Shown: positions 51,891 through 62,254, counted from the first letter of the stretch. The stretch: 64,000 nt of DNA from Serratia liquefaciens (GCF_027594825.1 NZ_CP088930.1:4835019-4899018); one strand, 5' to 3'. Notes: generated by a model not told the origin, from the sequence alone. Numbers and translations are program-made.

Positions 51891-53255
51891 ATGATGGCGG
51901 GTTTAAATAGCATTCTGGAACGTTACGTATTGCCGACGGCGTTAAAAATCGCCGGGCAAAAACACATTTTATCGGTACGAGACGGCATTATTCTCAATAT
52001 GCCGTTTATGTTGATCGGGTCATTTTTCCTGATCTTCGCCTACTTGCCGATCCCGAGCTATGCCAACCTGATGGGGGAGGTATTCGGAGCGGCGTGGAGA
52101 GACAAGCTGTTGTATCCGGTCAAGGCGACCTACGACATCATGGCGATTATCTCCAGCTTCGGCATTGCCTACCGGCTGGCGGAAAAATACCGCGGCATGG
52201 ATCCGCTCAGTACCGGTGCCGTTTCGCTCGTGGCTTTTATCATGACCATTCCCCAGCACACGCTGTTTGCGCCGGTGAAGGGCGCTGCGGAGCAGATTGT
52301 CAAAGGCGTGCTGCCGATGAATTTTATCGGCAGCCAGGGATTGTTCGTGGCGATAGTGGTGGCGCTGTTGTCGACGGAAATCTACCGGTTCGTGCATAAC
52401 CGCAATCTGGTGATCAACATGCCGGAAGGGGTGCCGCCGGCGGTGGCGAAATCCTTCCTGGCGTTGATCCCGGGGTTTTGCGTGCTGGCAGTGATCCTTC
52501 TGCTGCGCTTGATCGTCGAAGCCACGCCGTTCGGCGATATCAACACCATGATCGCCACGCTGATCGGTATCCCGATGCACCACGTGGGCGGAACGCTGCC
52601 GGGAATGATTTTCTCGGTGATCCTGATTGGCCTGCTGTGGACGCTGGGGCTGCATGGCGATGCTATCGTACTGGTGTTCATTCAGCCGGTGTGGTTGGCG
52701 AATATGTCGGAAAATCTGGTGGCTTTTCAGAACAACCAGCCTATCCCGCACATTATTACCCAGCAATTTTACGACTTATGGATAGCGCCCGGCGGAACCG
52801 GCGCCCTGTTGGGGTTGGTGATCTTCATGCTGGTGCGCAGCCGTAGCGCGCAGATGAAACAGCTGGGAAAAATCGCCGCGCCGGGCTGCCTGTTTAACAT
52901 CAGCGAGCCGATGGTATTTGGTATCCCGCTGGTGATGAACCCGTACTTCTTCCTGCCGTTCATTTTGACGCCGGTGGTGCTGGTGATCGTGACCTACACC
53001 GCGATGGCAACCGGTTTGGTGACGCCACCGGTTGGTATAGCCTTGCCATTTACCACGCCGATTTTCATCAGTGGCTATCTGGCGACCGGCGGCCATATTT
53101 CGGGAACCGTGATCCAGGTGGTCAATCTGCTGATTTCAATGGCGATTTACTACCCGTTCTTCCGTGCCTGGGATAAGCAGAAATACCGCGAAGAAAATCA
53201 GGCCGCGGCATCAGCACCAAGCGCTGTGGTCGGTGAACAACCCCTGACGCCATAA
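51891..53255 (+). CDS. PTS cellobiose/beta-glucoside IIC permease
   Basis: 454-aa membrane IIC protein of the Lac/Cel family with about ten helices (YVLPTALKIAGQKHILSVRDGII at the N-terminus; GLHGDAIVLVF; FNISEPMVFGIPLVMNP, the sugar-binding signature). Two ATGs in tandem follow AGGGGGA; the second (51894) has better spacing, the first is listed. Sugar: a beta-glucoside or related disaccharide, not determinable here. Confidence 0.94.
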   Translation: MMAGLNSILERYVLPTALKIAGQKHILSVRDGIILNMPFMLIGSFFLIFAYLPIPSYANLMGEVFGAAWRDKLLYPVKATYDIMAIISSFGIAYRLAEKYRGMDPLSTGAVSLVAFIMTIPQHTLFAPVKGAAEQIVKGVLPMNFIGSQGLFVAIVVALLSTEIYRFVHNRNLVINMPEGVPPAVAKSFLALIPGFCVLAVILLLRLIVEATPFGDINTMIATLIGIPMHHVGGTLPGMIFSVILIGLLWTLGLHGDAIVLVFIQPVWLANMSENLVAFQNNQPIPHIITQQFYDLWIAPGGTGALLGLVIFMLVRSRSAQMKQLGKIAAPGCLFNISEPMVFGIPLVMNPYFFLPFILTPVVLVIVTYTAMATGLVTPPVGIALPFTTPIFISGYLATGGHISGTVIQVVNLLISMAIYYPFFRAWDKQKYREENQAAASAPSAVVGEQPLTP

Positions 53256-53266
53256 AGAGCAAGGCA

Positions 53267-53306
53267 CCTTTCTGCGGTAGCGAGCATAACTGCTGCCGCA
53301 GGAAGG
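53267..53306. terminator. Long hairpin after the PTS operon
   Basis: A 15-bp stem with two G-U pairs (CCTTTCTGCGGTAGC with GCTGCCGCAGGAAGG) and a 10-nt loop, 11 bp after the IIC stop. T-run absent on the plus strand, so the transcript end may be processed rather than a classic terminator. Confidence 0.65.
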
Positions 53307-53474
53307 ATAAAAACCGCGTCACACACGAATTGTTACATCATAACAACGTTATTTTTCTCCCCCTTAGCAACGCCTGCCTAAATTGCCTGTCAGATAACCA
53401 CCCAGCAGCAGGGGGAGAGAAACTCTCACAACAACCTGTATCTGGCAGATGGCTATGAACTCACTTTGGCGGGA

Positions 53475-55139
53475 ATGGTATTAAAAATGCAGAAGTTCCG
53501 ACGTTGGACCCAGTTGCAGGTCTCTTTCTTTATCGCTTTTTATCTCGGTGTTTTACTCAATATCCCTATATTTTATCGACGCTATCAACAACTCCACAAC
53601 GACAACCTGCTGTCGATTGGCATTGAAGTCGTCGCTGCCTTTTGTCTGGTGTGCTTTATTACCTTGCTGATCTCGTTTTTGGGGCGCCGTTTGTTTCGGG
53701 TTTTGGCCTCGCTGCTGGTACTAAGCTCGGTTGCCGCCAGCTATTATATGGTGCTGTTCCACGTTGATATCGGTTACGGCATTCTGGCGGCGGTAATGAC
53801 CACCGACGTTGATTTGTCCAAAGAGTCGGTCGGCTGGCATTTTGGCGTGTGGATGGTACTGGTGAGCCTGTTGCCGCTGCTGCTGATCTGGCTGGCCCCC
53901 ATGCACGAAGCCGCATTCAAGCGCGGTAATCGGCTGGCATGGGGTAAAAAAGGCGGCATTATGTTGGCCGCAGGGCTGTTCTGCTGGCTACCGCTTCAGT
54001 TGATGGGCCAGGTGCAGGATCAACACGATCGTGAAAATAATCAGATGATGGCCAGCTATGGCGGGGTAGTGGCCGGCAGTTATTCGCCGTCCAACTGGCT
54101 CTCGGCCTTGGGTTTGCTGACTTACAGCTCGTACAGCCAGGCGGAAGACAGCCGTAATTTGTACGATCCGGCGGCGCATTTCACCTATCAGCCGCCAAAG
54201 GATGTCAACGATCTCTATGTGGTATTCGTGATTGGCGAAAGCGCCAGGCGCGATCATATGGGAGTCTACGGCTACCAGCGCGACAATACGCCGAATCTGG
54301 ACAAAGAAGCCAACCTGGCGGTGCTGCAAGGTTATTCTTGCGACACGTCGACCAAGCTCAGTCTGCGTTGCATGTTCGTCAGAGAAGGTGGAGCTTCGGA
54401 AGAGCCGCAGCGCACACTGAAGGAAATGAACGTTTTCTCGGTGCTGAAAAAGCAGGGTTTTTCCTCCGAGTTGTTTTCCATGCAAAGCGAGGCCTGGTTT
54501 TATAATAAGACCCAGGCGGACAGCTATTCTCTTCGAGAAAGCATTCAGGCGGAAAAACGCAATGCCGGCAAACCCGTTGATGATATTGCGTTGATCGATG
54601 AACTGAAGGATTCACTGGACCGTCATCCGCAGGGCAAACATTTGGTCATTTTGCATACCAAAGGCTCGCATTATATGTACACCGAGCGCTATCCCCGGGC
54701 TTTCGCCCGCTACCAGCCGGAGTGCCAGGGCATTGATGACACTTGTTCAACGGAATCGATGATCAACTCTTACGATAACAGCCTGTTGTACACCGACTAT
54801 GTTCTTGAGCAGGCGTTCAATCAGTTGCGAAATCGCAACGCTATCGTGTTTTACGCATCTGACCACGGCGAGTCGATCTCGGAAAATATGCATTTTCACG
54901 GTACGCCGCGCGATCATGCGCCGAAAGAGCAACGCACCGTGCCTATCATGGTGTGGGCATCTGACAAATTCCTCAGTCAGCCCGATCACCAGGCGGCGTT
55001 TAACCAGTTAAAGGCGCTGCAACAGGCTAAAACACCGGTGTTTCATGAAAAGCTGTTCGACAGCATTCTGGGCTGCATCGGTTATACCTCACCGGACGGC
55101 GGCATCGTCAAACAGCGTAACTGGTGTCAGGTCAACTGA
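53475..55139 (+). CDS. eptB: Kdo2-lipid A phosphoethanolamine 7''-transferase EptB
   Basis: About 554-aa inner-membrane enzyme that adds phosphoethanolamine to the outer Kdo of LPS. Five N-terminal helices precede a periplasmic alkaline-phosphatase-like domain: VFVIGESARRDHMGVYGY (metal Glu), nucleophile Thr in CDTSTKLSLRCMF, and YASDHGESISE with the metal Asp-His. The match to E. coli EptB covers the whole length. The start is uncertain: ATGs at 53475 and 53487 and an upstream TTG are in frame and none has a good ribosome site. Followed by a strong terminator. Confidence 0.95.
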   Translation: MVLKMQKFRRWTQLQVSFFIAFYLGVLLNIPIFYRRYQQLHNDNLLSIGIEVVAAFCLVCFITLLISFLGRRLFRVLASLLVLSSVAASYYMVLFHVDIGYGILAAVMTTDVDLSKESVGWHFGVWMVLVSLLPLLLIWLAPMHEAAFKRGNRLAWGKKGGIMLAAGLFCWLPLQLMGQVQDQHDRENNQMMASYGGVVAGSYSPSNWLSALGLLTYSSYSQAEDSRNLYDPAAHFTYQPPKDVNDLYVVFVIGESARRDHMGVYGYQRDNTPNLDKEANLAVLQGYSCDTSTKLSLRCMFVREGGASEEPQRTLKEMNVFSVLKKQGFSSELFSMQSEAWFYNKTQADSYSLRESIQAEKRNAGKPVDDIALIDELKDSLDRHPQGKHLVILHTKGSHYMYTERYPRAFARYQPECQGIDDTCSTESMINSYDNSLLYTDYVLEQAFNQLRNRNAIVFYASDHGESISENMHFHGTPRDHAPKEQRTVPIMVWASDKFLSQPDHQAAFNQLKALQQAKTPVFHEKLFDSILGCIGYTSPDGGIVKQRNWCQVN

Positions 55140-55158
55140 GTCCCAAAACGCACTACCA

Positions 55159-55180
55159 ACCGCCGTAAGGCGGTTTTTTT
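55159..55180 (+). terminator. Terminator of eptB
   Basis: ACCGCC-GTAA-GGCGGT followed by seven T, 20 bp after the stop. Confidence 0.93.
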
Positions 55181-55206
55181 ATGCGCTAAACCGGAAGGGC
55201 AATGCT

Positions 55207-55341
55207 TTAGCGGAGGCTCTCTATCCAGTGAAAGATACGCGCCAGGGTGTGTGCGATATCGCCAATGTTAAATAACGCGCCTATCCATATCGCAATCATG
55301 ATGCCTACGGCAATAACGATCGGCATATCCATTCTACTCAT
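55207..55341 (-). CDS. Predicted 44-residue membrane protein
   Basis: Short frame with one clear hydrophobic helix (MPIVIAVGIMIAIWIGALF) and an amphipathic tail ending in RIFHWIESLR. GAAGAAGATAGCC before the ATG is a weak site. A plus-strand frame overlaps this position, but the minus frame has the better protein character. It is downstream of eptB in convergent orientation. Confidence 0.5.
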   Translation of the reverse strand: MSRMDMPIVIAVGIMIAIWIGALFNIGDIAHTLARIFHWIESLR

Positions 55342-55559
55342 TGGCTATCTTCTTCAATGGGTTAACTTGATTTCAAGCCTAGCATTAATCGTCGTCAGGA
55401 TAAAATATCAGGCTAATAGTGCCAAAATTCAGTTTGCCTAAATCGTATTATGGCCGTTTTTATTCCGATTATTGCTGGCAGTGAAAAACGACGCTCGTAC
55501 TCGGGGGCTGAGAAGGAAGGTTATACAAATTTGCGTTAGGACGTTGAGCGGATTACGAC

Positions 55560-55586
55560 AATAAAAAAGCCACCCGGAGGTGGCTT
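55560..55586 (-). terminator. Terminator of proP
   Basis: On the minus strand AAGCCACC-TCCG-GGTGGCTT is followed by TTTTTATT, 16 bp past the proP stop. Confidence 0.93.
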
Positions 55587-55602
55587 GTCGCGAGAACGCT
55601 GT

Positions 55603-57105
55603 TTAGTCCAGTTTTGGATGCTGGTCGATCAACGTCTGTTTTTTCTTTTCCAGCTCGGCGATCTGCTCATTGATGTCTTCGACTTTTTGTTCGATGTTGT
55701 CGTAGTTTTCCTGCAGCAGTTCTTTGGCTTCCGAACGATCCGAGGCGGCCGGGGTGGCACCGCGCAGCGGTTTGTTGGCCGTTTCCTTCATGTACAGACC
55801 GGTGATCAGGCCGATGACGGCGACGACCATCAGATAGTAAGCCGGCATATACAGGTTCCCGGTCGATTCGACCAGCCAGGCTGCAACCGTTGGGGTCGCA
55901 CCGGCAACCAGTACCGAGATGTTGAATGAAATCGCCAACGCGCTGTAACGAATGTGCGTCGGGAACATCGCCGGCAGGGTGGAGGCCATCACGCCGGTGA
56001 AGGAGTTCAGCAGCACCGCCAGCACCAACAGGCCGACGAAGATCAGACCAATCACATTACTGTTGATCAGAATAAAGCACGGAATAGCCAGTGCCAGCAG
56101 ACCGACGCTACCGCCGATAATAAACGGCTTACGGCCGATGCGGTCGCTGGCCAGACCGATGACCGGTTGTACGAACAACATGCCGATCATGATGGCGATA
56201 ATGATCAGTACACCGTGATCTTCCGAGTAGTGCAGGTTATGCGACAGGTAGCTCGGCATGTAGGTCAGCAACATGTAATAGGTCACGTTGGTAGAAATCA
56301 CGATACCGACGCAGACCAACAGGCTTTTCCAATGCTTGGCCGCGATCTCTTTAAAAGAGGTCTTCGGCGGGTTTTCGATGGCGTTGCGATCTTCCTTCTC
56401 CATCTTTTCCACGTGCTGCTGGAACGCCGGGGTTTCTTCCAGCGCATGACGCAGGTACAAACCGATCAGCCCCAGAGGTGCCGCGATAAAGAACGGAATA
56501 CGCCAGCCCCAGTCGAGGAAGTTGGTTTCACCGACGATACTGGAAATCAGCACCACTACGCCCGCACCCAGTACGAAACCGGCAATGGAGCCGAAATCGA
56601 GCCAACTGCCCATAAAGCCGCGCTTTCTGTCCGGCGAGTATTCGGCAACGAAGATTGCCGCGCCGGAGTATTCGCCACCTACCGAGAAGCCCTGTGCCAG
56701 TTTGGCCAGCAACAGCAGAACCGGTGCCCAGATGCCGATGGAGGCGTAAGAGGGGATCAGGCCGATACAGAAGGTACTCACCGCCATGATAATAATGGTG
56801 ATGGACAGCACTTTCTGGCGACCGAACTTATCGCCCATCGCGCCAAAGAAAATACCGCCTAACGGACGTACCAGGAAGGGAACGGAAAAGGTCGCCAATG
56901 CGGCAATCATCTGCACGCCAGGGGTGGCGCCAGGGAAAAATACTTGCCCAAGGGCGTAGGCCACAAAGCCATATACACCGAAGTCGAACCATTCCATCGC
57001 GTTACCCAAAGCGGCTGCGGTAATGGCTTTTTTCAGCTTGCTGTCATCGATGATGGTGATGTCATTAATATGCATCGGTTTATGTCGTTTTTTTCTTAAC
57101 TTCAT
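55603..57105 (-). CDS. proP: Osmosensory proline/betaine:H+ symporter ProP
   Basis: 500-aa MFS transporter nearly identical in length and sequence to E. coli ProP (ITAAALGNAMEWFDFGVYGFV; EYSPDRKRGFMGSWLDFGS). It takes up proline, glycine betaine and ectoine on hyperosmotic shock. The C-terminal cytoplasmic tail forms an antiparallel coiled coil (EAKELLQENYDNIEQKVEDI to the end). A consensus CRP site lies about 125 bp upstream, as known for E. coli proP. GGGATGATT precedes ATG. Confidence 0.97.
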   Translation of the reverse strand: MKLRKKRHKPMHINDITIIDDSKLKKAITAAALGNAMEWFDFGVYGFVAYALGQVFFPGATPGVQMIAALATFSVPFLVRPLGGIFFGAMGDKFGRQKVLSITIIIMAVSTFCIGLIPSYASIGIWAPVLLLLAKLAQGFSVGGEYSGAAIFVAEYSPDRKRGFMGSWLDFGSIAGFVLGAGVVVLISSIVGETNFLDWGWRIPFFIAAPLGLIGLYLRHALEETPAFQQHVEKMEKEDRNAIENPPKTSFKEIAAKHWKSLLVCVGIVISTNVTYYMLLTYMPSYLSHNLHYSEDHGVLIIIAIMIGMLFVQPVIGLASDRIGRKPFIIGGSVGLLALAIPCFILINSNVIGLIFVGLLVLAVLLNSFTGVMASTLPAMFPTHIRYSALAISFNISVLVAGATPTVAAWLVESTGNLYMPAYYLMVVAVIGLITGLYMKETANKPLRGATPAASDRSEAKELLQENYDNIEQKVEDINEQIAELEKKKQTLIDQHPKLD

Positions 57106-57478
57106 ATAATCATCCCTTAATCAATTTTAGTCGTACGTGAATTCGCAATCCTCGTTCACTTCTTCTGCCCAGTTATCAGCGTGGCTTATCTTATGGCTCT
57201 CTTGCCAAATCCGCCACTGCCTTTTTTGTGTGATGCGAGTCACGTAATAAGTCAATTTTCACCGGGAATATGTCATTTAGGTGACTAATTATTTTGCATC
57301 TATAGCTTAACGTTATATCTTGCGGCGATCAAATTTAGCAGTTTATCTTATGGATTTGCACCGATATAGCGCATAAATAGATTAACTATTGCGCACATTG
57401 GTGGTTTTTTGTCTGGTGGGGTGAGGCAAGTATAGGTAAGGTCTGCGGCAAAAACCGGCAAAATTAATGCCTGTGGGA
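57106..57478. promoter_or_regulatory. proP promoter region
   Basis: About 370 bp, AT-rich, no gene. It carries the CRP site at 57229-57244; the rest is probably the P1/P2 promoter and Fis-binding region by analogy to E. coli. Confidence 0.5.
57229..57244. promoter_or_regulatory. CRP-binding site upstream of proP
   Basis: TGTGATGCGAGTCACG fits TGTGA-N6-TCACA at nine of ten conserved bases, about 125 bp upstream of the start codon. E. coli proP is also under CRP. Confidence 0.7.
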
Positions 57479-57506
57479 TAAAAAAGCCCGACGCGAACGT
57501 CAGGCT
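57479..57506 (-). terminator. Terminator of the macAB-outer membrane factor operon
   Basis: AGCCTGACG-TTCG-CGTCGGGCT on the minus strand (one G-U pair) followed by TTTTT, 6 bp past the stop. Confidence 0.9.
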
Positions 57507-57512
57507 AAAGCG

Positions 57513-58877
57513 TTACTGTGCGGAGCCACCAAACTCCAGATAGAGTTGCGCCAGGTTTTGGTATTGAGCGAACCGGTTTTCATCTACTGCCAGTTCCGCC
57601 AACCGACGGCGATTTTGCGCATCCAGCCAGAAATTGATCGGCACCGAGCCTTGCCGGTAGCGGCTTTCATTCAACCGTTCAGATTTACGTGCCAGCACCA
57701 ATGCCGTCTGCAGGTGTTTCTCCTGTGCCATCAGTTGCGTACGTAATGACAGGGCATCATCAATATCGGCCATGGCTTTATACAGCGCCTGCTTGAATTC
57801 CAGCACCTGCAGTTCATAGTCGCTGCGGGCGATTTTGATGTCGACGTCCATTTGCCGCCATTCGAGGAACGGCAGCGACAGTCCGGCACCTACCGTTGCC
57901 AGCGGATTGCGCAAAAACTCCAGCAATGCGGTGCTGCTGACACCCAATGAGCCCGTCAGGCTGAAGGCCGGGTAGTACTGGGTGCGTTTGATGTCCACGT
58001 TAGCCAGAGTTTCACGCAGTCGCCACTCTTTGGCGCTGATATCCGGCCGATGGCTTAGCACGCTGGCCGGAATGCCGGCATTGATTTGCGGCAGTGGGCC
58101 GGTCGGCAGGCGATCGGGCTCAACCAAGCTGTTCCCCGGTGGCGCACCCAGCAGTACCGTCTGTTCGTTCAGTGCCTGCTGACGTTCACGCAGCAGTGCC
58201 AGATGGCTGCTTTCCTGATTTATCAGGTTTTGTTCGGCATCCACCACGTCCAATGAAGAGACGCTGCCCGCGCGGTAGCGTGCCTTGACCAGCCCCAGTG
58301 TTTGTTGGGAATAGTCGATGCTTTGCTGACTGACGCGGATGCGCTGATTGATAAAGCCGATACGCCAGTAATTCTTGCTGGCGCTGGCGAGCAAAGCCAG
58401 GCGCGCACTTTGCAAATCCTGCTGCGTGGCCTGGCTGGCCCATTCCGCGGCGTCACGTTGCCGTGCCAATTTGCCCCACAGATCGACTTCATAGCTGACG
58501 CCGAGATTGGCGCCGCTGCTTTTATTCCAGGCTGAGGAGCCTGAAAGGGCGGTATTGGCTCCGCTGCTGAACGTTGCGTTCACACTTGGCGCGGTGCCGA
58601 TGTCGGCCCGCTGTGCCGCCAGTTGGGCACGGTAGACGCGCAGTGCGGCGGCGGCCAGATCGTTGTTGGCTGCCATCACCTGCTGCAGCCATAGGTCCAA
58701 CTGAGGATCGTGGAAATCACGCCAGTTAAAGGGCACTGGCGTGGTGGCTTCGGCGCTTTGCTGCCAGTGGGCTGGATACTGCACCTTTGGGGACTGATAC
58801 TCGCTTTTCAGCGCATTCCCGCAGCCGGTACTGAGCAAGGCCGCGAGGCATAATGCGAGAGGGGATAAGGTTTTCAT
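57513..58877 (-). CDS. Outer-membrane efflux lipoprotein (NodT/TolC family)
   Basis: 454-aa outer membrane factor. The lipobox STGC (Cys about 19; +2 Gly) shows it is lipid anchored, as in NodT/CusC/OprM-type proteins. Two OEP repeats are visible (VMAANNDLAAAALRVYRAQL and VEAQ-type DVVDAEQNLINQESSHLALL; later EFKQALYKAMADIDDALS). It forms a trimeric channel and lies 3 bp after macB, so it is the dedicated outer-membrane partner of this MacAB pump; E. coli macAB uses TolC instead. Confidence 0.93.
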   Translation of the reverse strand: MKTLSPLALCLAALLSTGCGNALKSEYQSPKVQYPAHWQQSAEATTPVPFNWRDFHDPQLDLWLQQVMAANNDLAAAALRVYRAQLAAQRADIGTAPSVNATFSSGANTALSGSSAWNKSSGANLGVSYEVDLWGKLARQRDAAEWASQATQQDLQSARLALLASASKNYWRIGFINQRIRVSQQSIDYSQQTLGLVKARYRAGSVSSLDVVDAEQNLINQESSHLALLRERQQALNEQTVLLGAPPGNSLVEPDRLPTGPLPQINAGIPASVLSHRPDISAKEWRLRETLANVDIKRTQYYPAFSLTGSLGVSSTALLEFLRNPLATVGAGLSLPFLEWRQMDVDIKIARSDYELQVLEFKQALYKAMADIDDALSLRTQLMAQEKHLQTALVLARKSERLNESRYRQGSVPINFWLDAQNRRRLAELAVDENRFAQYQNLAQLYLEFGGSAQ

Positions 58878-58880
58878 AAG

Positions 58881-60821
58881 TTACTCGCTGGCCAGAGAAA
58901 TGACCGGATCCATCCGCGCCGCTTTGCGGGCCGGGAGATAACCGAAGATCATGCCAATCAGGGTGGAGCAGCAGAAGGCCACGGCGGCGGCCTGCCAGGA
59001 ATAGATGGCGGTGAGCATGCCCCCTGCCAGCAGGGTAAACAGTGAGCCGGCAGCGAACGAAAGCAAAATGCCCAATGCGCCACCGATCAGGCAAACCAGC
59101 ACGGCCTCGATCATAAACTGCTGCATAATATCGCTGCGACGTGCGCCAACGGCCATGCGTACGCCGATTTCATGCGTGCGTTCGGTCACTGATACCAGCA
59201 TGATATTCATCACGCCCAGACTGCCGATAATCAGGGAGATCGAGGCGACCATCAGGATCAGCAGGGTCAGCGTCATCGAGGTGTGTTCAATCGATTTTCG
59301 GTATTTGTCGAGATTGAACAGCATAAAATCCTTCACGCCATGACGTTGAGTCAGTAACTGTTTAATGGCGGCGACGGCGGCTTCGTTGGAGACGTCCTCT
59401 TTCAATCGGACATTAATGCTGCTAAGCGTCGATTTACCCACCATGCGATACATCACCGTGGAATAGGGCATCCATACTTTGATGCGGTTGGGGGCCGAGT
59501 CCTGGTTACTTTGGACTACGCCGACCACCCGGGCCGGTACTGCACCGAGGAACACGATCTGGCCCAGAGGCTCAACGCCGAAATCGCCGAATAACGCCTG
59601 CCGCGCGTTTTCATCAATGATCACTTCCTGCAGCGCATTGCGGTCATCCAGGAAGTTTCGACCCTGTATCAGCTTGAGGCCGCTAACGCGCAGGTTATCG
59701 CGGCCCACGCCGCTGATTGTCGCATTGGCCGATTTGCTGCGATAGCGAATGCTCTCCGAGGCGCTGACTTCAGGGCTGACGCTGTCGACAAAGCTCTGGC
59801 TGGCCAGCGCATCGGCATCCGCCGGCACCAGAGTGCGGATGCTGTCGGTGCTGTCGTCAAAGAAATCGCGCCCGGGATAAATGCTGACGACGTTAGTGCC
59901 CAGATCTTTAATGCTTTCCAGCGTGCGCTGTTTGGCGCCTTCGCCCAAGGCGACCACCGTGACCACGGCGGCGATGCCGAAAATGATGCCGGTCATGGTC
60001 AGCGCTGTGCGCAAGCGATGGGCGTTCATCGCTTTCAACGCCATCTGCAGTGACTCCCGGGTGCGGTCGAGCAAACTTTGCCAATAGCCTTGTGCAACCG
60101 GCGCGCTCTTTTTCATTACCGGAGGAGGAACCGGCGATTGAGGGCCGCTGTCGGCAACGATTTCACCATCCTGCAGTTCGATGATGCGCTGCGCGTGTTG
60201 GGCGACTTTCATATCGTGGGTGACGATCACCACCGTATGACCGCGTTGGTTGAGTTCGCTGAGGATCGCCAACACTTCCTGGCCGGATTTGGAGTCCAAC
60301 GCGCCGGTCGGTTCGTCCGCCAGGATGATTTCACCGCCGTTGATTAACGAACGAGCAATGCTGACGCGTTGCTGCTGGCCACCGGACAGTTGACCGGGCT
60401 TGTGGTGTTCACGGCCTTCCAACCCCAGGCGCGCCAACAATTGTGCCGCGCGCAGGCGACGTTGGTCGCGCTTGCTGTTGGCGTAAATCGCCGGGATTTC
60501 GACGTTGCCCAACGCGCTGATGTCCGGCATCAGGTGATAGCGCTGGAAGATAAAACCAATGTGTTCGCGGCGCAGTCTGGCCAATTCGTCCGGCGACAGG
60601 TGTGCGGCGTTATGGCCGCTGATGAAATAGTCCCCCTGATCCGGCACATCCAGACAACCGATGATGTTCATCAGCGTTGATTTGCCCGAGCCTGAGGCAC
60701 CGATAATGGCGACCAACTCCCCGGCGGCAATCTTCAGATTGATGTTTTTCAGTACGGTTAATGGCTCGCTGCTGTTGGTATAGGTGCGGCCAATGCCTTT
60801 CAGTTCAATAATGGCGTTCAC
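58881..60821 (-). CDS. macB: Macrolide/peptide export ABC transporter MacB
   Basis: 646-aa ABC exporter with N-terminal ATPase and C-terminal FtsX-type membrane domain. Walker [16 protein letters not shown], signature [15 protein letters not shown], Walker [14 protein letters not shown]. Four helices and a large periplasmic loop with MacB-PCD domain (about residues 290-500). Pumps macrolides, enterotoxin or siderophore-like peptides. GTG start overlaps the macA stop by 3 bp. Confidence 0.96.
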   Translation of the reverse strand: MNAIIELKGIGRTYTNSSEPLTVLKNINLKIAAGELVAIIGASGSGKSTLMNIIGCLDVPDQGDYFISGHNAAHLSPDELARLRREHIGFIFQRYHLMPDISALGNVEIPAIYANSKRDQRRLRAAQLLARLGLEGREHHKPGQLSGGQQQRVSIARSLINGGEIILADEPTGALDSKSGQEVLAILSELNQRGHTVVIVTHDMKVAQHAQRIIELQDGEIVADSGPQSPVPPPVMKKSAPVAQGYWQSLLDRTRESLQMALKAMNAHRLRTALTMTGIIFGIAAVVTVVALGEGAKQRTLESIKDLGTNVVSIYPGRDFFDDSTDSIRTLVPADADALASQSFVDSVSPEVSASESIRYRSKSANATISGVGRDNLRVSGLKLIQGRNFLDDRNALQEVIIDENARQALFGDFGVEPLGQIVFLGAVPARVVGVVQSNQDSAPNRIKVWMPYSTVMYRMVGKSTLSSINVRLKEDVSNEAAVAAIKQLLTQRHGVKDFMLFNLDKYRKSIEHTSMTLTLLILMVASISLIIGSLGVMNIMLVSVTERTHEIGVRMAVGARRSDIMQQFMIEAVLVCLIGGALGILLSFAAGSLFTLLAGGMLTAIYSWQAAAVAFCCSTLIGMIFGYLPARKAARMDPVISLASE

Positions 60822-62002
60822 AGTACCAGACCTTCTTCGCCTGGCTTGGCACTTTCCTGCACCAGCACTACGTTTTCACCCGCTTTTAATCCGGACAGGA
60901 TTTGTATATCGACGTTATTGGTAATACCGGTTGTCACCTCACGCATTTCCACCCGGTTATCCCCGGTCAGCACTTGTACCTGCTGTTTTTTGTCCGCGTT
61001 TTTATGCACTGCCTGAATCGGAACCAATAGCGTATTTTTTGCCTCACCCAACAGCAATGAAACCTGAGCCGTCATGGCAATGCGCAGCCGGTTTTCCGGA
61101 TTGGGCACGTCGAGCAGCGCGTTGTAATACACCGAAGCGTTGGCGCTGCCGGAGCCTGAGGCAGAACCGCCGCCGCTGAGGGAGTCGTCTTTCATGACGG
61201 ACTCAGGCGCCAATTCGACGGTGCGCAGCGTGGCGTCGTACTTTTTGTCCGGTTCGGAGAAAATAGTGAAGTAGGCTTTTTGTCCTTGAGTCACGCGGGT
61301 AATGTCGGCTTCGGAAATCTGCGCCTTGATGGTCATCACATCCAGCTGCGCCAGTTTGACGATGGTAGGGGCGCTCTGATTGGCGTTTACCGTTTGGCCT
61401 TGCTGGGTAATGACGGCAATCACAATGCCGTCCATCGGTGCCAGGATGCGGGTATAACTCAGATCAACCTTCTTCTTGTCCACCTCAATTTGCGCCTGAA
61501 CAATACGTGCATTCAGCGCGATCAGTTCGGCGCGGGTGGCGGCAAGCGTGGCCTCTGCCGATTCAAAATCTTCGCGCGAGCTGGCTTCATCGTTCAACAT
61601 GCGTTTCTGGCGTTTAAAGCGGGACTCTGCCTGCTTCAACAGTGCCTGTTTGGCCTGCAAATCCGCTTTGGCCGCGTTCAGCGCCGCTTCGGCGTTACGC
61701 AGGTCGTTACGTTGCGGCAGGTCGTCGATGTCGGCAATCGGCTGGCCTTTGGTGACCCGGTCGCCAAGTTTGACCTTCAGGGACTTCACCTGACCGGAAA
61801 CCTGAGCACCGACGTTGACCCGTTCGAAAGCATCCAGCTTACCGGTGGCCAATACCGCGTTTTCGATATCGCCAAGGCGAACCGGCGCGGTGACATAGGG
61901 GGCCTGCGAGGGGCTTTGCAGTGAGATCAGTGTAACGACGGCAGTAATGACCAGCAGGACGCCGGCCAGAGTAAACGCCAAACGGCGCGGAGTGACTTTC
62001 AT
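60818..62002 (-). CDS. macA: Periplasmic adaptor MacA (HlyD family)
   Basis: 394-aa membrane-fusion protein. One N-terminal span (FTLAGVLLVITAVVTLI), a lipoyl half (VLATGKLDAFERVNVGAQVSG), a long coiled-coil hairpin (about residues 95-185), and C-terminal barrel and MP domains (LRIAMTAQVSLLLGEAKNTLLVPIQAV). The ATG at 62000-62002 with ACGGAT nine nt upstream is chosen; a longer frame to 62071 has no support. A serine/glycine-rich insertion (SLSGGGSASGSGSAN, about residue 285) is unusual. Confidence 0.94.
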   Translation of the reverse strand: MKVTPRRLAFTLAGVLLVITAVVTLISLQSPSQAPYVTAPVRLGDIENAVLATGKLDAFERVNVGAQVSGQVKSLKVKLGDRVTKGQPIADIDDLPQRNDLRNAEAALNAAKADLQAKQALLKQAESRFKRQKRMLNDEASSREDFESAEATLAATRAELIALNARIVQAQIEVDKKKVDLSYTRILAPMDGIVIAVITQQGQTVNANQSAPTIVKLAQLDVMTIKAQISEADITRVTQGQKAYFTIFSEPDKKYDATLRTVELAPESVMKDDSLSGGGSASGSGSANASVYYNALLDVPNPENRLRIAMTAQVSLLLGEAKNTLLVPIQAVHKNADKKQQVQVLTGDNRVEMREVTTGITNNVDIQILSGLKAGENVVLVQESAKPGEEGLVL

Positions 62003-62205
62003 AATGTTATCCGTAACAGCAACGTTGATCCCAGAAGCCGCTATAGTGGCATCCAGCGCTTTAACTAACAATAAACATGCCGCAGACGGCGAGAGAAAAG
62101 TGCCGGTGTTTAACTATCGCGGAGTGAAAGTAATTGGTGGCTGAGGGAGGTATAGGCGAAAAAACAAGATTTCTCTTAAAATTCAGTTGTTCATAGCTAC
62201 TTGCG

Positions 62206-62233
62206 TTGAATCCATAGCATTAATATGGATAAT
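62206..62233 (+). promoter_or_regulatory. Promoter of the tRNA-like gene
   Basis: TTGAAT and GATAAT with a 16-bp spacer, followed by a GC-rich discriminator (AACGCCCCG) typical of stable RNA promoters, about 20 bp before the tRNA-like gene. Confidence 0.6.
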
Positions 62234-62254
62234 AACGCCCCGAAGCAAAGGAAT

